Shown here: one piece after another, positions 55,301-64,000 of the stretch
How positions within the stretch are numbered: the first letter of the stretch is position 1
How the letters are laid out: every line of letters starts with the position of its first letter
Source of the DNA: Pyrenophora tritici-repentis
Lineage: Eukaryota > Ascomycota > Dothideomycetes > Pleosporales > Pleosporaceae
Reading direction: 5' to 3'
Length of the DNA: 64,000 nucleotides
Assembly: GCF_003171515.1 (NCBI RefSeq)
Contig: NC_089390.1
Span: 2,914,001 to 2,978,000, forward strand
Made by a program: the position numbers and the translations under genes
Notes under the pieces: model-generated
Databases searched by the model: none
Told to the model about the DNA's origin: nothing
The model's input: the letters and a program-made list of their open reading frames with translations, nothing else

Positions 55301-55463
55301 TGCAACGAACTTTGCGAGCTCGACAACATTGGCACGCTTTCGAAGCCCTCCTTTTCACTGAACGTCCGGTTGCATGTCCGTCGAGGCCGGCCTGGGTGGC
55401 CTTTCGTTTCGGTGCTTGGAATTCATTGTGGTGGTCGGATGGGGAGGCCGAATAATCAGACAT
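52345..55463 (-). CDS. Zn2Cys6 transcription factor, Ctf1/Far-like
   Basis: Exons 55463-55219, 54997-54813, 54760-54252 and 54084-52345 (introns of 221, 52 and 167 nt) give 892 residues. The zinc cluster is C44, C47, C54, C63, C66, C73 (CX2CX6CX8CX2CX6C), with KRRASKACQCCRARKVRC and PCTNCRLDEVECIVSESRRK. This spacing and the RLDEVEC-type linker resemble Ctf1 and FarA/FarB, regulators of cutinase and fatty-acid use. The Fungal_trans domain runs about 230-560: YVEFVHPYMPLLDLHDFL, FQAVMFAGSAFVGMEHLR, LLLLTYYYETPDDQKDTWHW, KLWKRIWWSTYMRDRLIALG. A Thr run (STSTTTTTTR) is encoded by a GGT repeat. The tail is acidic and aromatic, as in activation domains. Assignment to the Ctf1/Far group is from memory of motif style, so moderate. 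Confidence 0.85.
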
Positions 55464-57439
55464 GGCTGTGAGGTCTTGTCGTCTGGGGGGTTGTTTTGTT
55501 ATTTGTCTGGTTTGCAGCAAGATGCAATGCAGGTAGCGGCGAGAGTTCCTATCATACACGAGGGGTCTGGGGGCAGGCTCAGAATATAAAGCGCACCCTT
55601 GGGAAGAGTGGATTACATGGCAGGGCTAATCGTGTGCTCGGGCATGCAGAGAAACCGGGCTTCGTCTGGTGCGATTTTAACGCTCATGACGCCGCGTCGC
55701 CGCCTCAGTCCCCACTAGGGATCGTTGGTGAGTACCCCAGTCCCCCAGATGCGGGTGTTCGGCGCTATGCCTTGGCGACTAAAGACGCCGGTGTTTCTCG
55801 GATGTCATCGGGGCAAAGGCCGCTCTTGGGGACAAAAGGCGGTTGGCATTGTCAGCTGCTAGACCAAGGCTGATGCCCACGAGGACGACATCACGTAACC
55901 CAGCGCAAACTCTAGCCATGGTGCACGACAATTGCAGACGCATATCCATGGACCCATGATACTGGACGTGACGGAGACTTGAAGGGTCCGCGACACTACC
56001 CAACTCACGTAGAGTATGGTCATGGTCATGGTTGTATGTATACCGGTAGGGTGACGGAAATGAAGGTCCCAAGTGCGGCGCCATTGGTGTCGACGGGCGG
56101 ACGGCCATGACCAAGCCAGACAGCTCTGGATTCCATAGCCGAAGTGCTAGCCGTCTCGGGTGCACGTGAGGGCACATAGGCGTCCAAAGCTGCTTGATGC
56201 TTGCGGCTTTTTGCCAATTCTTCGGAGGGGTCCATTCCTCCGATGCATGCCCCCGTTGCCCCCATAAAACATGCACCGCTGTTCTTAGCGGGCACCGTGC
56301 TTGCCGCCTCGCTGATGAGCTTGCTGACCGGTCCACCAAATCACCCTGAACCTGTCGCCGTACACAAGTACGTGACAACAAAGCCAGAGAGTGTTGACGG
56401 CTGCATGCAAAAGCCACTTGCCGTTGTGTGATGCCGGCCACATGCACGGGGCAGAGACGCAGACGGGCGACTGGGAGGAGAACGAGTGGAGCGGAGGCTT
56501 CAGCTACTGCTACCCAGATTTGCGGGGAACGCTTTCCCCTCTCGGTGAAGTCTCGGACGACGCCCTGTCTCTGCATGTCGACACGCATGCGCACAAACCG
56601 CCAATCTCACCCTTCTAGGATCCCATACCAAGGGTATTACTCCAGGAAGATGCACTGCCCCTGGTGCAGCTCCCGTTCAACTTTTTTCTTCTTTGCGTAC
56701 CTAGCCCTTCATATCCCGCACCCGTTCCCCGCCAGTGGGGTACAGGACACGTTCCTTACTAGGACTGCCTCTACGCTCAACGGTAGCCTAAAAATGTTTC
56801 AGTCCTACAGCTTTGTCACGTTTGTCTCTTCTCACCTGCTATTTTAGCGCATATGTGCACACACACACACTGATCTGCAGGGTGAATGCCGGTGCGATCC
56901 CGCCAGATACTGTAGCTGAGCCTCAGCGTCACCTGTGAGCACCGACTGTCGCATTGTGCCAGAGACGTGCGCAATAACTATCGCTTAATCAATCGCGCCG
57001 GTGAGACGGTCTGGACAAGACGCTTCACAAACTGGCCGGGGTATGCCGGCACTTACCTAATATTCGGATCGGACATGTACGAGTACCACGGTCCCAGCTC
57101 CCATCACAAGCATACATGTAAGTTACCATCAATTTTGCCCAATTGAACAAGACTTCAGACATTGTAATTCCGACTAGAATAAAGAAACAGGCCGCAATAC
57201 CTTGTGTACTACGAGACTGCATCCATTCATATTTTGCATACCCATGCTTATGTGTTGGCCTTTTCAACCCGGAATTGTTATCCGCTCATTCAGACCGGAA
57301 ATGCACATCCTCAACGTAGCCAACTATGAAGCTCGATTGACTATCTGCTATCTTCTCAATACAGCTGAACTCATGACTTATGTTACGTAATGAAATGCCA
57401 AGATCAAACCATCGTCTCCAAGCGTCAACAGTACCCTTG
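55464..57439. other. Gene-free region upstream of the Ctf1-like gene
   Basis: 2 kb. A 271-codon minus-strand frame (55779-56594) crosses it, as do several overlapping plus-strand frames, but their composition is low complexity with no domain, so I do not call a gene. There is a short CACACACACACAC run near 56859. It probably combines a long regulatory region for the transcription factor and the 3' flank of the acyl-CoA dehydrogenase gene. Confidence 0.45.
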
Positions 57440-58934
57440 CTACAGCTTCCATGTCCCCTTTGGCCTCTCCATAGCCTTGGTCTTGCTCTTGAAATTCTTC
57501 ACCAATTGACGGACTCCAAGATCTAGCATCACGTCCTCAGAACCACCAGGTATCCGTATACCTGGAACCTCACGAGAGATCCCTGAAATACATGTTAGCC
57601 ATATTCAACACTAGCCCACAAACCAATGCACTTACTCTCTATTAGCTCTCCCTGCCCACTCTTTGTGTATCCGTTACCACCAAACAGCAGCTGCGCCGTC
57701 TGTGCGCACTCGTTCAGCACAATGCCACTTTGCGCCTTCACCATGGCCGTCAGACCACCCAGCTCGATATCTGCTGTCGCCTTGGGCAGATGTACCATCT
57801 GGTATACAAATTGCTCCACCCACGCCCACTGTGACTCTAGCAGAGCACCAGCCTTGGCAAGGCGGTGGCGTACCACAGGCTGGTCGACAAGCGGTTTGCC
57901 GAAGGCTTCGCGTTTAAGCACGTATTCTACTGCCGCAGATAGGGCGACGCGGGCTTGGCGGGTTGCGCCGATAGCGATAGAAAGCCGTTCGTGGTTGAAG
58001 TTCGTCATTCTTGTGGAACTTTGTCAGCCATCAAAATCCTTGGAGACTTGCGTCACCCTTACATGTACTTCATGCCCATTCCTTCTTCCCCAACAAGGTT
58101 TTCTACTGGTACTTTGACGTCATCAAGCTCGATGAAGGTCGTGCCTGAGCTTATGTTACCGCCAACCTTAATGCGTCGCATGCTAACGCCCGGATATCCT
58201 TTCAGAGGTACGACTACCATGGACAAGCCAGTCGGTCCGGGACCGCTAGTTCTCACAGCCATAGTAGCATAGTCCGACCAGATTCCGTTCGTGATCCACT
58301 TCTTGCTGCCGTTTATGATGTAGTGCTTTCCATCAGCCGTCTTTTCAGCCGTCGTCGTAATGTTTGCAACATCCGATCCAGCTTCGGGCTCAGTAATGGC
58401 GATACAAATTCGCTTCTTGCAGGTAAGAAGTTCTGGAAGGAAGCGCTCTTGCAGTTGCTTGTTACCGTACTTGATGATTGGCGGTAAGCCGAACGAGACA
58501 CCGACAGTGAGAGAACCGGGGGGCCCTGCGAGACCACTCCGTTGCATCTAACTCCTCGATAAGCTTCGCACTTTAGTGCCAGTCGGGACATGTGGACTCC
58601 ATACCTCATCAGTATAGATCATCGTATGAATGTAGTCCCACTCCTCGACCTTCACCACGCCAAGGATATCGTGAATACCCAGCTTCTTCAGCCATTCCAC
58701 CGGCAAAGGAGCTGGAAGTGTGGGAAGCAACATGTTCGCTTTTGCAAACGTGTCCCACACGTGCTCCGGCACCGTCTCATTTGTATCCCATTCTAATGCT
58801 TTCTCTAGTAGATGCTTCTCCACGAACTGGCGACATGCTTTCTGCCATTTCAGATGCGTCTCTTTGTAGTACGGGGATGGAAGACCGACGATGTAGGGTG
58901 GTTCGGAGAAGGGAAGGTACGCAGTGGCGGACAT
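57440..58934 (-). CDS. Acyl-CoA dehydrogenase family protein
   Basis: FAD-dependent alpha,beta-desaturation of acyl-CoA, probably in mitochondria or peroxisomes. Exons 58934-58605, 58547-58063, 58009-57636 and 57582-57440 (introns of 53-57 nt) give 443 residues. Family signature: CIAITEPEAGSDVANITTTA near 160, then INGSKKWITNGIWSDYATMA, GPTGLSMVVVPL and FIELDDVKVPVENLVGEEG. The C-terminal helices carry NHERLSIAIGATRQARVALS, REAFGKPLVDQPVVRHRLA and LLFGGNGYTKSGQGELIER. The end reads REVPGIRIPGGSEDVMLDLG. Where medium-chain enzymes have the catalytic Glu (YEGTSQ), this one has PGGSED, so the base must lie elsewhere or the activity differs. No targeting signal is obvious at the N-terminus (MSATAYLPFSEPPYIVGLPS). 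All splices restore conserved blocks. Confidence 0.9.
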
Positions 58935-59724
58935 GGTGGCAGTTGGTCAAGTCCAGGAATCAAGAGTGGACGAGAGGCTGCTTCTTCGCCTCAACTCCAT
59001 GATGCCTTTATGCTCGGTGTAGAGGTGGAGACGGGAGGATGCGCGGAGGCGCGGAAGTCGGGTGTGGGGTAGCTTCAGATCCAGGCACAAACCGAGGTTC
59101 GCCGGGCTTCACGTGATTGTTGTTTCAGCGCCCCGTAATACTTGACAGCAACAGCATCGGTAAGTCCCGTTATTCCATTCCTGATAGGCCTGTCTGGCGC
59201 CTACAATAGATTCTGTATGTTAGGGTGTCAAGTATCTCATGTCATCCAGGTACATACATTATACTGACTGCTACCCTCCCTGTCTTGGTTTGCGCACCCG
59301 CTGCTGGTCGCAATATAAATAAATTTGTTTGACACGAAGGTGTGTTCGGTGACTTTGAATTGATGTTGGCTTGTCTGTGATGTTACGGTTCAACTTCACA
59401 TGCGTACCATGGTTGCTTGATGACTCTGGACGTCTTTGTTACCCTACCCATGTAACAACAGCCACTTAAAGGGCTCTTCCTAATGCGGATGAGGTAAATA
59501 TGAACTGCTCGTATTGTGGCACGCCCTTCTCGGGCTTGCACAAGAACACACCCTGGCGATTGTGTTGGAGATCGACAAGGGTGTTTCCTAGACCAGCTCA
59601 ACGGTGCCTGGGTTGCTCCTCATAAATTTGACACTCACGCCACTTTTGTAGTCTGCTCCCAAATTCCCTCGTAATTTCATAACTTATAACTTTCACCAAG
59701 TAACCTTCTACAGATACGCACAAT
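58935..59724. promoter_or_regulatory. Divergent intergenic region
   Basis: 790 bp between the opposite starts of the acyl-CoA dehydrogenase and DUF6604-type genes. Minus-strand frames at 59383-59601 and 59598-59828 have no family content. No site was assigned. Confidence 0.4.
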
Positions 59725-62438
59725 ATGCGTAACCTCCAAATCAAATCCAGTGTGCGAAAATACAAAGGTGACACATAGTCCTCATCCGGTGGCATTCCGG
59801 GTACTGCCGCGTCACCGCTAACGTACAAAAAGAGGACACCGATTATCTAGCATCATGGCTGCTCCAAAAGGCCACGGAATGCGGATTCCAGAGAACGCCC
59901 AAGCCAAACCTACAGGCTTCATTTTTTGAGTCTAGCACGTCGTCCAGCACGTCCACGTTGCAAGATGGCCAGCAAGCCGCCAGGTACCTCCTCGAGACAT
60001 ACGAATTTGAACCGATGGCCGAAATAATCTCGAAGAATGCGTCCAAAATAAAGTTTCCAGCAAGTGTGGAGGCTGTCTTTGACCGTGTCATCAGCGGTCG
60101 TAGGGAAGTCAACAAGAAACACATGGAGCTTCCGAGACAGAAGCGGAATCTGCATAAAGATAAGACGCACGAGTACTTCATATCTGTCATAGAAAGGGCT
60201 TACGAAAAGCTGAAACCTTATGTCACTGTGAAGAGCCTTCGAGGAAAGGGAAAGCCTACTGTCCCTGGAGAGCGCGGATCTGGCAACATGACCATGGAGA
60301 ATAGCTTCGCCGGACTCAATGTTGAGGAAGCCTCTGAATCGGCCGAGACAGAAACAACGGAATCCAACGAAGATGCCGAGGACGACTTACCTGATATTCC
60401 ACCTGTTCAGGTGGATATAGAGGAGGCAGAGATCGAGGACGAATTTCATTTCCAAATCCTGATGCTCCTCAACGAGCTACACAATATCCTGCAGATTGTG
60501 GTCAAGCTATGGGCAGCTTATAGGGATGGTAAGATTGATGTGGTCGTGCCTTCTCTCGCTACCAACATAGCGATTGACATGGCGCGACAAGCAGAAGCTG
60601 ATTTCGAAGAATTGGTTATCCGTCCGAAGAAATATCCGGTCTGGACATATCCGGTCTGGACACTACCTGCTGTGGCGTACCATTGTCAATCAGCAGAGTT
60701 TGATATGAATCCACAAGAGGAGTTGGTCAAGCCTGATATGGTCCGCCATCATGGCATACTGGAGAGAAAGAGCACCGAAGGGCCAGCGGGCACAGAGGAG
60801 ATCTTCTTCCATTCAGTCTTCTGTGGCATCAGATTTCATCTTCATGCTCTCATATCTGCACCTGGAGGTATACAAGAGCCGGATATCAAAAGAATCAAGG
60901 CGGTTCACCCATGGTGGCCAAAGAATATGTTCCGCACCATTGAGCTAATGCCTCAATACCAAGTTGCGCTAAGAACTTGGGAAGATCTCTCCGTTTGCAG
61001 ACATGACGAGATCAGCCTGGGTGTCCAGACTATGATCAAAAAGCCTCGCGAAATTCCCCTTTGGACAACTTTTGGCATCCAGCTGTTCCTCGAGATTCAA
61101 ACCACACTTGGCCCCAAACAGAGCCAGCCATTCGAAGAGATTCAGAAAGAAGTCAAGATGTGGAGAAAACGATTTGATGGCAGTAAAGGGGCAGACGGGC
61201 GGTACGTGGCTGAGAAGAAACAATGTCACGAGGTCATTGAGATGATCACCAAACATCTTCCATTAGCAGTAGAGTTCGATACGTTCAAGGCGTCCACTCT
61301 CCACGACAGTCCTGGAATCAAGAGTACCAGCGACACGACTACTGCCGGATTTTGGACCCCATTTCAACAAGAAGAATTCTACTTCTTAAAGCGTCATCCT
61401 GTGCGCTGCGGACTTATGAAGCACCACCTTTATTCTCGCATCCTCGAATTACGCTTTGAAGGATCACAGGACCAGATAAAGCAGATGACTTGGCTCGCCC
61501 ATCTCTACATCGCTGGCAGGTTGATTCAGCCCGATCTACCTCGGTGGCCAGATATGGAATTTGCCATTCACAGACAGGGCGTAGCCTACCTATTCGGCGG
61601 ACAAGGCCTACCCACAACCTTGACTCAGTGCAAATCAAAGCTAAAAAAGGCCAATGGATGCGTTTCCATCAACACCGCCAGAGAAACATGTCGACCAGAC
61701 CGTGCCCGCCTCTTCAAGAACCCGCGTCTCTTGGGTAATGTCTTGGCTGATCAAATGGAAGAAAAAACTTCAGACAGTGTCTACCACGTCCTCCGTCGCT
61801 TTGTATGCGACTCTGCCAATCAGACAAGGCTCTACGATCAGTACAACACCTCGCCTGAGATAGCCAAGACCAGTCCACCATTCCAACTCCAGAACGAACC
61901 TCGTTTTTCTGCTCTACTACGAGACCTCGGCAACTACTGGCTCCGTGGTGACTTGATCGATCTCTACTTTGACTGGCCTCGCTTCACACGCACCTGCTGT
62001 GAAGAGCTCATCCCCGGCATACGCTATCTGTTGAGCAACAACGAGAAAAGTTGTCCCATCAACGATTTCGACGCCGACTTCTACGAGTTCGCGCTCTGGA
62101 TCATCGACCAGGCCATTCAATCAGAAACTCCGGAATTCGGCACTTTGAAATCAGGCGAGTGGCTCGAAGTATCCAAAATCCAAAGCTCAAACAGGAGGAG
62201 ACATCTTCGTAACGTGAACATGCTCATTGAGACGTCTGCGTATGAGGATGTGCTGATGAAGTCGGGTGAGTTCAACACCTGGCAGGGTGAGGGCGGATTG
62301 GTCAAACTTCTTGGCAAGATTGGGCCGATGAAGATGGTTTTTGACTACGATGGACAGTGGAATGCAAAGAGGCTGTATGAAAACTGGGGAGAAGAACAGA
62401 AGAGGAAGAGCAATTTTTGGAGGGCTATGAACAGGTAG
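59725..62438 (+). CDS. Fungal DUF6604-type protein of unknown function
   Basis: Exons 59725-59767 and 59833-62438 (intron 59768-59832) give 882 residues. The first splice makes SSVRKYKEDTDYLASWLLQK, matching the typical DUF6604 opening in which a Y-K-x-D-T helix is followed by a W-L helix and ATECGF. Further on are YLLETYEFEPMAEIISKN-like helices, a basic linker, an acidic segment (NVEEASESAETETTESNEDA), and FHFQILMLLNELHNILQIVV with EADFEELVIRPKKYPVWTYP. The rest is alpha-helical without recognised catalytic motifs, ending RLYENWGEEQKRKSNFWRAM. No signal peptide or membrane helix is seen. A 15-nt in-frame tandem duplication gives YPVWTYPVWT near residue 288. The family is large and lineage-specific in filamentous fungi; function is unknown. 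The DUF6604 label is from memory. Confidence 0.68.
60632..60661 (+). repeat. 15-bp in-frame tandem duplication
   Basis: The unit ATATCCGGTCTGGAC occurs twice with no gap (60632-60646 and 60647-60661) inside the DUF6604-type gene, duplicating five residues (YPVWT). The copies are identical, which suggests a recent event. Confidence 0.95.
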
Positions 62439-62889
62439 TTTGTTGGTTAATTTGCTGTTGCACCTAGGTGACATCAATCCTTGACAGTATGTGTAAGCAC
62501 CTAGTATTCGTGTCTAGCGCCTGCAGTGACCTTTGTAAACTAGTATAATCAGTATTTTATGTCACCTAGAGCTCATCCGCTATCGACATCCACAGTGACA
62601 ACATGCAAATTAACAGTCCATATCATTACAATCGACATAACATGACCAACACATCACAATATCAACGTCATTAGATGCGACGAGGTCGTTCTTTTTCTGG
62701 TAGCTTCTGATTTTAGGGCATTATTATACATAAGACCAAGAAAACACTGGGATACCAGCGTAGCTAAAATCTTAATAAATAAATAACGAAAGGGCCGCAC
62801 TACTCACTTTGGATCCTCTTGGCACACAACTGCGCGGGTGTGATAACCATCGCTCGTTTCCTTCGGGAGCGGTGAACGCGAGAAGACCT
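62439..62889. other. Convergent 3' flank without a gene
   Basis: 450 bp of AT-rich sequence between the convergent ends of the DUF6604-type gene and prp40. It contains AATAAATAAATAACG near 62774. No gene seen. Confidence 0.5.
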
Positions 62890-64000
62890 CTAATCTTCCT
62901 CAATTTCACCTTCCTCGCTCCCACTACGGAGGGCGCGGTCTTCCTCTTCCTTCTTCACAGTCGGCTCGGGAACGGGAGTTTTGGACTTTCCCTCGACGCG
63001 AGGGGAGTAGCGAGCACGCTGCAAGGTCAGTATGATACTCCGTTCAAAAGACTTGGGCCGTTATGGGATAGGAATCTTCTTCCGTACCTTGGTGTCGCGA
63101 TCGCGCCTAGTAGAACTCTCATCGCTCTCCCGACGGCGGCGGGCAGACGAAGTGCGACCACCACTGTCGCCGTAGTCTAGCAGACTGACGGTTGCTTCGC
63201 GAGGATCGGCTCTACTGACGTAAGATCGCTCACGCTCCGCTTCGCGCTCACGGCGCTCGCGTCCATAGTGATCACCACCAGGACTGCGGCGAGAGCGCTC
63301 GTAGCGATCGTCATCTCGACGCTCGCGGCGGGGAATCGGAGACAAACCTGTGCCGTCACTATTTCTGTAGCGTGCCTCCCTGTCTTGCACTGCTCTGCGG
63401 CGCTCCGCGGCGTATGGGTCATGTTCAGGTGAGCGAGTACGCGTACGATGACGTCGGTGGGAGTCTGAATGACCGTTGCGATACTCACGGTCTCGGTCGC
63501 GCCTGTCCCTATCACGATCGCGATCATCGCGTCTGCTACGGTCCCGACGATCACTCTCCTTTTCCTTCATGCGGGATATAAACTTGTCGAAGGCCGACTC
63601 GCGAAGGGTATCTGACTTCAGTGCGCGGTACTCGTCTGTTTTTTCAACGCGGGGACGTACCACTTCCCAGGTGTCTGAAAGCGACACTGGTGGATCAAGA
63701 TGCTTGATCACAGAGCGGAGCTTGTCTACAGCGTAGCGCTCGTTGGATTCGACGTCTCGACGTTCATCTTCCTCGCGTTTCTTCACCTTCGAGAGCACGT
63801 AGTTGTAGATGCTGTGCATGGACTGTTCGTCAATATCAGCGGTGCGAACGTCTTTTCGCATGACACTTAGGAAATCTTCCACGGGGGTAGACGTTGTAAC
63901 TTCGAAGCGTTCGTGCTAGCAACACAGTTAGTCAGGGCCGGCAAATGGGTATATGAATAGACTTACCTCGAGCACGTCCAGCGCTCTTCGGCGCAGAGAA
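62890..64000 (-). CDS. prp40: Pre-mRNA-processing protein Prp40, C-terminal part (runs off the right edge)
   Basis: U1 snRNP-associated splicing factor with WW and FF domains. Visible exons, 5' to 3': 64000-63967 (partial), 63915-63088 and 63018-62890, with introns 63966-63916 and 63087-63019. The first exons join as LRRRALDVLE to HERFEVTTSTPVEDFLSVMR, an FF-type domain continuing IDEQSMHSIYNYVLSKVKKR. A second helical unit is DPPVSLSDTWEVVRPRVEKT. About 150 residues rich in Arg/Asp/Ser (RDRDRDRRDRDREYRNGHSD and similar) follow, then a tail of acidic and basic blocks ending RSGSEEGEIEED. WW domains and earlier FF repeats lie beyond the window. The RD/RS-rich tail is common in fungal and animal Prp40. 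Confidence 0.82.

Noticed and set aside
55779..56594. 271-codon minus-strand frame
   Set aside because: Low-complexity, Arg/Ala/Ser-rich, no domain, overlapped by several equally long plus-strand frames in a GC-rich stretch.
1..64000. tRNA, rRNA, transposase or CRISPR signals
   Set aside because: No T-arm/A-box pairing, transposase motif, long terminal repeat or regular spaced repeat was found by eye. A tRNAscan or repeat search could still find weak cases.

Overview
The window is nuclear DNA from a filamentous ascomycete (Pezizomycotina). Genes are dense, on both strands, and interrupted by short GT-AG introns (mostly 41-75 nt, often with a CTAAC-like branch point). The proteins are typical of this group: two Zn2Cys6 transcription factors, a DUF6604-type protein, an AA7 flavo-oxidase, a Mep2-type ammonium transporter and a SCAP homologue. 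The gene set and style suggest Dothideomycetes, perhaps Pleosporales, but that placement is inference. All exon models were spliced by hand from reading frame, splice signals and protein continuity; no alignment was run.

Layout. 0-11 kb: rad10 (-) and med19 (+) diverge; mitochondrial ribosomal protein uL10m (-) and mitochondrial prolyl-tRNA synthetase (+) diverge; then a small DUF1772 membrane protein (+) and an RNase III-fold protein with a very long repetitive charged tail (-). 11-16 kb: an AT-rich gene-free stretch, an AA7 FAD oxidase (-) and the queuosine-salvage enzyme Qng1 (-). 16-26 kb: SUMO E1 subunit uba2 (+), an SDR/3-oxoacyl-ACP reductase-like gene (-), elongin C (+), a Baeyer-Villiger-type monooxygenase (-), a (GTA)n microsatellite and the TFIIH subunit tfb4 (+). 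26-35 kb: a 2.4-kb gene-poor stretch, an ammonium transporter (+), casein kinase 2 beta (-) and a Zn2Cys6 regulator (-). 35-45 kb: mon2 (-), mms2 (+), a LYR-motif protein (+), a Gir2-type RWD protein (-) and the Acl4-type Rpl4 chaperone (+). 45-56 kb: SCAP (+), choline/ethanolamine kinase (+) and a Ctf1/Far-like Zn2Cys6 regulator (-). 57-64 kb: an acyl-CoA dehydrogenase (-), a DUF6604-type protein of unknown function (+) and the C-terminal part of prp40 (-), which runs off the right edge.

Most genes are housekeeping: DNA repair (rad10, mms2), transcription (med19, tfb4, elongin C), splicing (prp40), SUMO conjugation (uba2), trafficking (mon2), lipid and sterol control (SCAP, ethanolamine kinase, Ctf1-like factor, acyl-CoA dehydrogenase), mitochondrial translation and cytosolic ribosome biogenesis. 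Several neighbours are head-to-head and related in function: uL10m with mt-ProRS, and Gir2 with Acl4. I found no intact transposon, no tRNA or rRNA gene, no CRISPR array and no clear secondary-metabolite cluster. The most unusual items are the RNase III-fold protein whose active-site motifs look degraded and which carries a minisatellite-encoded tail, the AA7 oxidase with serine at the second flavin-linking position, and the acyl-CoA dehydrogenase without the canonical C-terminal glutamate.
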